A stretch of 64,000 bases of DNA from Nostocoides sp. Soil756 (GTDB lineage Bacteria; Actinomycetota; Actinomycetes; Actinomycetales; Dermatophilaceae). Below the pieces are notes generated by a model. The model worked only from the letters and a program-made list of their open reading frames with translations. It ran no database searches and had not been told where the DNA came from. Shown one piece after another: positions 59,940-64,000 of the stretch. The position numbers and the translations under genes are program-made. The stretch is from the NCBI RefSeq assembly GCF_001428065.1, contig NZ_LMSE01000002.1, positions 154,226 through 218,225 of the forward strand. Direction: 5' to 3'. Every line of letters begins with the position of its first letter. The stretch's first letter is position 1.

Positions 59940-61319
59940 TCACTCCTCCTCGATGATGACGTCGCCGAGGCCGACCTCGACGGTGACGACCACGTCGGGG
60001 GTGCCCCCCGAGCCGTCGACGGCGTCATAGGTGAACTCGGTGCCGGGGTCGCCGTTCTGCGGGGCTCGGGTCAGTGCCCCCGGCCGGCCGTAGCTGACCG
60101 TCCCGGCGCCCACGCTGTTCTCGACCCGGACGTCCAGCCCCGGTGGGACCTCGACCCGCAGCGAGCCCGCCCCGATCTGCACCGAGACCCGGTGCGGCGG
60201 CTCGGCGCCGGCCGGAGCCGTCGTGAGGTCCGTGAGGTTCGTCAGGTCGAGGGTGGCGTCCCCGACCCCGAGCGAGTAGCTCACCGGCGTGGCCGTGGAG
60301 GTGGGGGCCCACGTCCGGTCGCCGGCCCCGCCGAGGGTGCCGGCGGGCGAGTGGGCCACGAGGGCCCCGACGACGGTGACGATGGTCAGGGCCAGGGTGA
60401 GGAAGCCGCTGAAGCCGGAGGCCCGACCGGTGAGCGCGAGCCCCAGCACCACCAGGGAGGTGCCGGTCAGGGCCAGGACCAGGCCCAGCAGCACCGGCTC
60501 CCCGGGGAAGCCCAGCGGCCCGGCGAGGACCACCCCGAGGCCGACCAGGGCGGCGGCGAGGCCGAGGGAGACGAGGCCGACGTAGCCGCTGGGGCGCCGA
60601 CGGCGCGGGCGCGGCGGCGCCGGCGGCAGAGGGGGCGGGGGCGGCGCCCACGGGCGGTAGCCGGCCGTCGGTGCCGGCGGCATCCCCCCGCCGTACGGCG
60701 CAGTGCCGGCGGTGACCGGGGCCGCCATCGCACTGGCGGGCGGCGCGAACGAGCTGGTGGGTCCGGACATCGGGGTGCCTCCCGGAGGCGGTGGGGGGAC
60801 GGGAGCGCCGGGGGGCGCGGGGTAGGGCGCGTAGCCGGTGGCCTGGCCCCATGCCTGGTGCCCGCCCGAGCGGCTGCGGTTCACCAGCAGCCAGACGACG
60901 AGCCCGACCGGCACCAGCAGCCACAGCGACCCGCCCCAGTGGTCGTTGCCGGTGCCGAGCGAGAGCAGGCCACCGAGGACGAACAGGGCGGTCACGACGC
61001 CGAGCACGACGGCCCAGGCGTCGCCGTGCCGCACAGCGCGCTCGACCAGGACGGTGCCGCGGGTGTCGGGCAGCGCCAGCCAGAGCACGAGGTAGACCGG
61101 CACCCCCACGCCGCCGGCGATGGTCAGCGCGATGGCGGCGGCGCGGATGAGGAGGGGGTCGACACCGAAGCGGGCGGCGATCCCGGAGCACACCCCCCCG
61201 AACCAGCGGTTGTCGGTGTCGCGGCGCACGTCGCTGCGGTGCAGCCGCTCGAAGACGTCGTCGAGGGCGCCGGCCGCGCGGGGTGGCGGGGGCTGGTCCT
61301 GGGTGGGGATGTCCGTCAT
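59940..61319 (-). CDS. PspC-domain membrane protein
   Basis: A 459-residue protein. Residues about 30-85 form a PspC domain (RWFGGVCSGIAARFGVDPLLIRAAAIALTI...YLVLWLALP). Two further helices, a Pro/Gly linker (about 165-250), four helices (about 255-345) and a C-terminal beta domain follow, ending in acidic VGLGDVIIEEE. ATG 61319 has GGAAGG eight bases upstream. It diverges from a kinase that also carries a PspC domain. In Corynebacterium a PspC-like protein represses the EsrSR two-component system, a likely model for this trio. Confidence 0.88.
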   Translation of the reverse strand: MTDIPTQDQPPPPRAAGALDDVFERLHRSDVRRDTDNRWFGGVCSGIAARFGVDPLLIRAAAIALTIAGGVGVPVYLVLWLALPDTRGTVLVERAVRHGDAWAVVLGVVTALFVLGGLLSLGTGNDHWGGSLWLLVPVGLVVWLLVNRSRSGGHQAWGQATGYAPYPAPPGAPVPPPPPGGTPMSGPTSSFAPPASAMAAPVTAGTAPYGGGMPPAPTAGYRPWAPPPPPLPPAPPRPRRRRPSGYVGLVSLGLAAALVGLGVVLAGPLGFPGEPVLLGLVLALTGTSLVVLGLALTGRASGFSGFLTLALTIVTVVGALVAHSPAGTLGGAGDRTWAPTSTATPVSYSLGVGDATLDLTNLTDLTTAPAGAEPPHRVSVQIGAGSLRVEVPPGLDVRVENSVGAGTVSYGRPGALTRAPQNGDPGTEFTYDAVDGSGGTPDVVVTVEVGLGDVIIEEE

Positions 61320-61435
61320 GGTCATCACCTTCCCGGCCGCGGGGGGTCGCTCGCCATGAGGGTCGACCCTGAACCGCCCCTGACCGCACCCCGGCGACGG
61401 GGTCCGGGCAGGGTCCGGTGCGTCAGGATGGGGGC

Positions 61436-62689
61436 GTGCCCACCCCCTACGAGCCCGCCGCGTCGCGCGCCTGGGCCGCGTCCGAGCCGCCGAGGCCCGT
61501 GGTGACGCGCCCGCCGCTGGTGCGTTCGCGCACGGCCGGCTGGACCCCCGGGGTGTGCGACGCGGTCGCCCGCCATCTCGGGGTCTCACGCCGGCTGGTG
61601 CGGGCCGCCTTCGTGGTGCTGGCGCTGTCCGGCGGTGCCGGGGTGGCGGCCTACCTCTTCCTCTGGGCGCTGACCTCCGAGTCCGAGGACGTGGCCCCTG
61701 CCGGCAGTGCGCGGGGCTGGTCCGAGCGGCGCCGCTCGGCGCTCCTGCTGCTGGGGGGCGGGGTGGCCGTCGTCGTGGGGCTGGCGCTGCTCGTCCCGGG
61801 TCTCGGTGTCTCGCTGCGGGGCTCGGGCATCCTGCCGGTCCTGGTCATCGCCGTCGGCGCCGTGGTGGCCTGGTCGACCCTCGACGAGGCGCAGCGCTCG
61901 CGGTGGCTCACCGGGCGGCCCGGGGGGATGACCTGGGTGCGCATCGCGCTCGGCGGCGGGCTGGCGCTGCTCGGCATCCTGGTGCTGATGACCCGGGGGC
62001 GCTCGATCTCGGTGGTCTGGGACGCGATGCTCGCCGCGCTGTCGGTGCTGGTCGGTGCCCTGATCATCGCCGCGCCCTGGGCGGTGCGGCTCTGGAGCGA
62101 CTTCCGGCGCGAGCAGGTGGCCGCCGCGCGGGCCACCGAGCGCGCCGACATCGCGGCCCACCTGCACGACTCGGTGCTGCAGACGCTGGCCCTCATCCAG
62201 CGCCAGGCCGACGACGGGCAGGCCGTCACCCGGCTGGCCCGGGCCCAGGAGCGTGAGCTGCGGACCTGGCTCTACGACGGGCCGCAGGGGTCGCAGCAGT
62301 CGCTCGCGGCCGCCGTCACCGAGGTCGCCCACGAGGTCGAGGACCTGCACGGGGTTCCGGTCGACCTCGTCGTCACCGGCGACCGCCCGTTCGAACAGCA
62401 CGGGGCCGCCCTCTCGCGGGCGCTGCGCGAGGCCCTGCTCAACGCCGTCCGCCACGCCGCCCCGCCCGTCACCGCCTACGTCGAGATCGGCCCCCACGGG
62501 GTCGAGGCCTTCGTGCGTGACCGCGGGGCCGGCTTCGACCTCGAGACCGTGCCGGACGACCGCCTCGGCGTGCGACAGTCGGTGCTGGGCCGGATGGAGC
62601 GCCACGGCGGCTCGGCCCGGGTCCGCCGCCGCGACGACGGCACCGAGGTCGAGCTCCGACTTCCGCCCCTCGAAGGAGAGCAGTCATGA
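61436..62689 (+). CDS. PspC-domain sensor histidine kinase (NarL/LiaS type)
   Basis: A 417-residue membrane kinase. A PspC domain (about 30-85: VCDAVARHLGVSRRLVRAAFVVLALSGG) comes first, then four helices (about 100-220). The phosphoacceptor is His244 in HLHDSVLQTLALIQ, and the HATPase_c domain has LNAVRHA and DRGAGFDL. GTG 61436 has CAGGAT six bases upstream and looks leaderless. It overlaps the response regulator gene by four bases. It probably senses envelope damage and phosphorylates the next gene product. Confidence 0.92.
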   Translation: MPTPYEPAASRAWAASEPPRPVVTRPPLVRSRTAGWTPGVCDAVARHLGVSRRLVRAAFVVLALSGGAGVAAYLFLWALTSESEDVAPAGSARGWSERRRSALLLLGGGVAVVVGLALLVPGLGVSLRGSGILPVLVIAVGAVVAWSTLDEAQRSRWLTGRPGGMTWVRIALGGGLALLGILVLMTRGRSISVVWDAMLAALSVLVGALIIAAPWAVRLWSDFRREQVAAARATERADIAAHLHDSVLQTLALIQRQADDGQAVTRLARAQERELRTWLYDGPQGSQQSLAAAVTEVAHEVEDLHGVPVDLVVTGDRPFEQHGAALSRALREALLNAVRHAAPPVTAYVEIGPHGVEAFVRDRGAGFDLETVPDDRLGVRQSVLGRMERHGGSARVRRRDDGTEVELRLPPLEGEQS

Positions 62690-63402
62690 CCACCACCCCC
62701 GCCCCCGCACCCTCGTCCGGCCCGGTGCGCGTCGTCCTCGTCGACGACCACCGGATGTTCCGCACCGGCGTGCGGGCCGAGCTCACCGAGGCGATGGCGG
62801 GCGGTGCTCCCGTGTGCGAGTTCGTCGGAGAGGCGCCTGACGTCGACAGCGCGATCGCGGTCATCCGCAGGGAGACTCCCGACGTGGTGCTGCTCGACGT
62901 GCACCTGCCCGGCGGCTCGGGCAACGGCGGCGGCGACGTCATCCGCGGGTGCGCCGGGGTCGAGACGGCGTCCGGGGCGCCGGTGCGCTTCCTGGCGCTG
63001 TCGGTCTCGGACGCCGCGGAGGACGTCATCGCCGTCATCCGGGCCGGGGCCCGGGGCTACGTCACCAAGACCATCAACGCGCGTGACCTGGTGACCGCCA
63101 TCCGACGGGTGGCCGACGGCGACGCGGTGTTCTCGCCGCGGCTGGCCGGCTTCGTGCTCGACGCGTTCGGGGCGGCCGCGGGCGAGATCGCCGAGGTCGA
63201 CGAGGAGCTCGACCGGCTCTCGGCCCGCGAGCGCGAGGTGATGCGGCTCATCGCGCGCGGCTTCCAGTACAAGGAGGTCGCCAAGGAGCTGTTCATCTCG
63301 GTCAAGACCGTCGAGACCCACGTGTCGTCGGTGCTGCGCAAGCTCCAGCTGAGCTCGCGCCACGAGCTGACGGCCTGGGCGATGGGCCGCCGCCTCGTCT
63401 GA
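62686..63402 (+). CDS. LuxR/NarL-family response regulator
   Basis: A 238-residue regulator with receiver domain (VDDH acidic pair about 19-22, phosphorylated Asp71 in LLDVHLPG, Lys in YVTKT) and a C-terminal LuxR-type helix-turn-helix (LSAREREVMRLIARGFQYKEVAKEL...VKTVETHVSSVLRKL). The ATG overlaps the kinase stop and is preceded by AAGGAG. It is the DNA-binding output of the PspC system. Just after the stop lies copy B of the dispersed palindromic repeat. Confidence 0.95.
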   Translation: MTTTPAPAPSSGPVRVVLVDDHRMFRTGVRAELTEAMAGGAPVCEFVGEAPDVDSAIAVIRRETPDVVLLDVHLPGGSGNGGGDVIRGCAGVETASGAPVRFLALSVSDAAEDVIAVIRAGARGYVTKTINARDLVTAIRRVADGDAVFSPRLAGFVLDAFGAAAGEIAEVDEELDRLSAREREVMRLIARGFQYKEVAKELFISVKTVETHVSSVLRKLQLSSRHELTAWAMGRRLV

Positions 63403-63411
63403 CCTCCCCTG

Positions 63412-63490
63412 TTCGGGGTCACCCCGACATGTCAGGGTCACCCCGGTTCGGAACCGGGGGGATGCTGACGAACCGGGGTGTCGAGGCGCG
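63412..63490. repeat. Dispersed 79-bp palindromic repeat, copy B
   Basis: Same element as 47401-47479 with ten differences. The first hairpin has lost one pair. The outer part of the long stem is broken (only GTCAG/CTGAC kept), but the centre is a tighter palindrome CCCCGGTT-CGG-AACCGGGG (63441-63459). The 21-base tail is nearly identical. Confidence 0.85.
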
Positions 63491-63525
63491 CGGGAGGGGT
63501 GTCCGGGCGCGCGCCGCGGCGGGCC

Positions 63526-63531
63526 TACGCT
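63526..63531 (+). promoter_or_regulatory. -10 box TACGCT, leaderless start of the small membrane protein gene
   Basis: TACGCT ends six bases before ATG 63538. Confidence 0.5.
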
Positions 63532-63537
63532 GGCCGC

Positions 63538-63894
63538 ATGACCCTCCTCGAGAACGTCTTCGTCCTGCTGCACCTGCTGGGGATGGCCGCCATCGTCGGC
63601 AGCGCGGTGTTCGTCGCGCGGGGGCGTTCGACCCCGGCGCTGCTGTGGGGGGCGCGGGCCCAGATCGTCAGCGGGCTGATCCTGGTCGGTATCGCCGGGG
63701 CGGGGACCGACCCGGTGAACCACGCGAAGATCGGCGTCAAGCTGGTCATCGCGATCGCCGTCGCCGCCTGCGCCGAGATCGCCGCCGCCAAGGTCCGCAA
63801 GGGCGAGGGCGAGCGCCCGCAGCTGGTGACCGCCGCCGGCGCGCTGGCCGTGCTCAACGCCGCCATCGCGGTGCTCTGGGTCTCCGGCTCCTGA
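63538..63894 (+). CDS. Small four-helix membrane protein
   Basis: A 118-residue protein consisting almost wholly of four membrane helices with short loops and one cysteine in helix three. The layout resembles small actinobacterial integral membrane proteins of unknown function. Located 36 bases or so after repeat copy B, with its own leaderless-type promoter. Confidence 0.7.
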   Translation: MTLLENVFVLLHLLGMAAIVGSAVFVARGRSTPALLWGARAQIVSGLILVGIAGAGTDPVNHAKIGVKLVIAIAVAACAEIAAAKVRKGEGERPQLVTAAGALAVLNAAIAVLWVSGS

Positions 63895-63964
63895 GCCCCG
63901 GCGACGACCCGGCGCGCTCGCGGTCTACGGCGCCTGGCCCGGTGGCCCCGACCGACGTTGCGGC

Positions 63965-64000
63965 TCAGGGGAGCAGCAACAGCTTCCCCTGGGTGCGCCG
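63965..64000 (-). CDS. C-terminal end of a probable MDR/quinone oxidoreductase (cut by window edge)
   Basis: Only twelve codons are visible, ending RRTQGKLLLLP. This resembles the end of zinc-type alcohol dehydrogenase / NADPH:quinone reductase proteins (typically HTxGKIVL). With so little sequence the call is tentative; the reading frame and TGA are clear. Confidence 0.4.
   Translation of the reverse strand, partial: RRTQGKLLLLP

Overview
The window is very GC-rich (well above 70% by eye) and carries genes specific to Actinobacteria: a mycothiol-conjugate amidase (mca), a WhiB3-type iron-sulfur regulator, GuaB3, DUF4307, DUF3817, a PspC-linked two-component system and MurT/GatD. The gene order greA / DUF4307 / mca / small membrane protein / hemolysin III / Z-isoprenyl transferase matches Mycobacterium tuberculosis Rv1080c-Rv1086 as I remember it. 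The block alr...tsaD, groES-groEL1, whiB3, guaB, guaB3 matches Rv3410c-Rv3423c. The style suggests Micrococcales, perhaps Intrasporangiaceae, but I cannot fix a genus. I see no tRNA, rRNA, CRISPR array, insertion sequence or prophage. This is core chromosome with a few accessory genes, and no intergenic gap exceeds 300 bases.

Layout. 1-6.7 kb: end of greA, mca neighbourhood, TrhA/hemolysin III, Z-prenyl transferase, PIN-PhoH ATPase, a lytic transglycosylase. 6.7-16.7 kb: coaA (minus), then glmS-acpS-nnr and the tightly overlapping run alr-hydrolase-tsaE-tsaB-rimI-tsaD, which links cell-wall precursors (glucosamine-6-P, D-alanine), acyl-carrier activation, NADHX repair and tRNA t6A synthesis. 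16.7-25.5 kb: an FAD oxidoreductase with a receiver-like N-terminus, a GH3 lipoprotein, nucleoside hydrolase plus ribokinase, an acyl-CoA oxidase and a THUMP-like methyltransferase. 25.6-28.7 kb: groES-groEL behind two CIRCE operators, an S4 RNA-binding protein and whiB3. 28.9-39.7 kb: guaB, guaB3, a SxxK lipoprotein, a P1 peptidase, a DHA2 exporter, and an aldehyde dehydrogenase coupled to a GMC oxidoreductase.

40-51 kb: a large secreted lectin/Ig-like protein, DedA, an asymmetric heterodimeric ABC exporter, a MOSC protein, SURF1, DUF3817 and guaA. 51-64 kb: a monoglyceride-lipase-like hydrolase, MurT-GatD (lipid II amidation), M18 aminopeptidase, a PIG-L deacetylase / flippase-like / GT4 / NUDIX cluster, a PspC protein diverging from a PspC-type histidine kinase and LuxR regulator, and the C-terminal end of a probable MDR oxidoreductase.

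Three window-wide patterns stand out. First, about nineteen genes have a -10-like hexamer (TANNNT or a close variant) exactly 6-7 bases before ATG/GTG, the signature of leaderless mRNAs; guaB, guaB3 and guaA all share it. Second, a 79-bp palindromic repeat occurs twice, 16 kb apart, with 69 of 79 bases identical. Third, several terminator-like palindromes include the stop codon itself. The protein-level oddities most worth following are the complementary loss of ATPase motifs in the two ABC subunits, the receiver/TrxR-like protein without its redox cysteines, and the GMC oxidoreductase with a ferredoxin-type cysteine motif.
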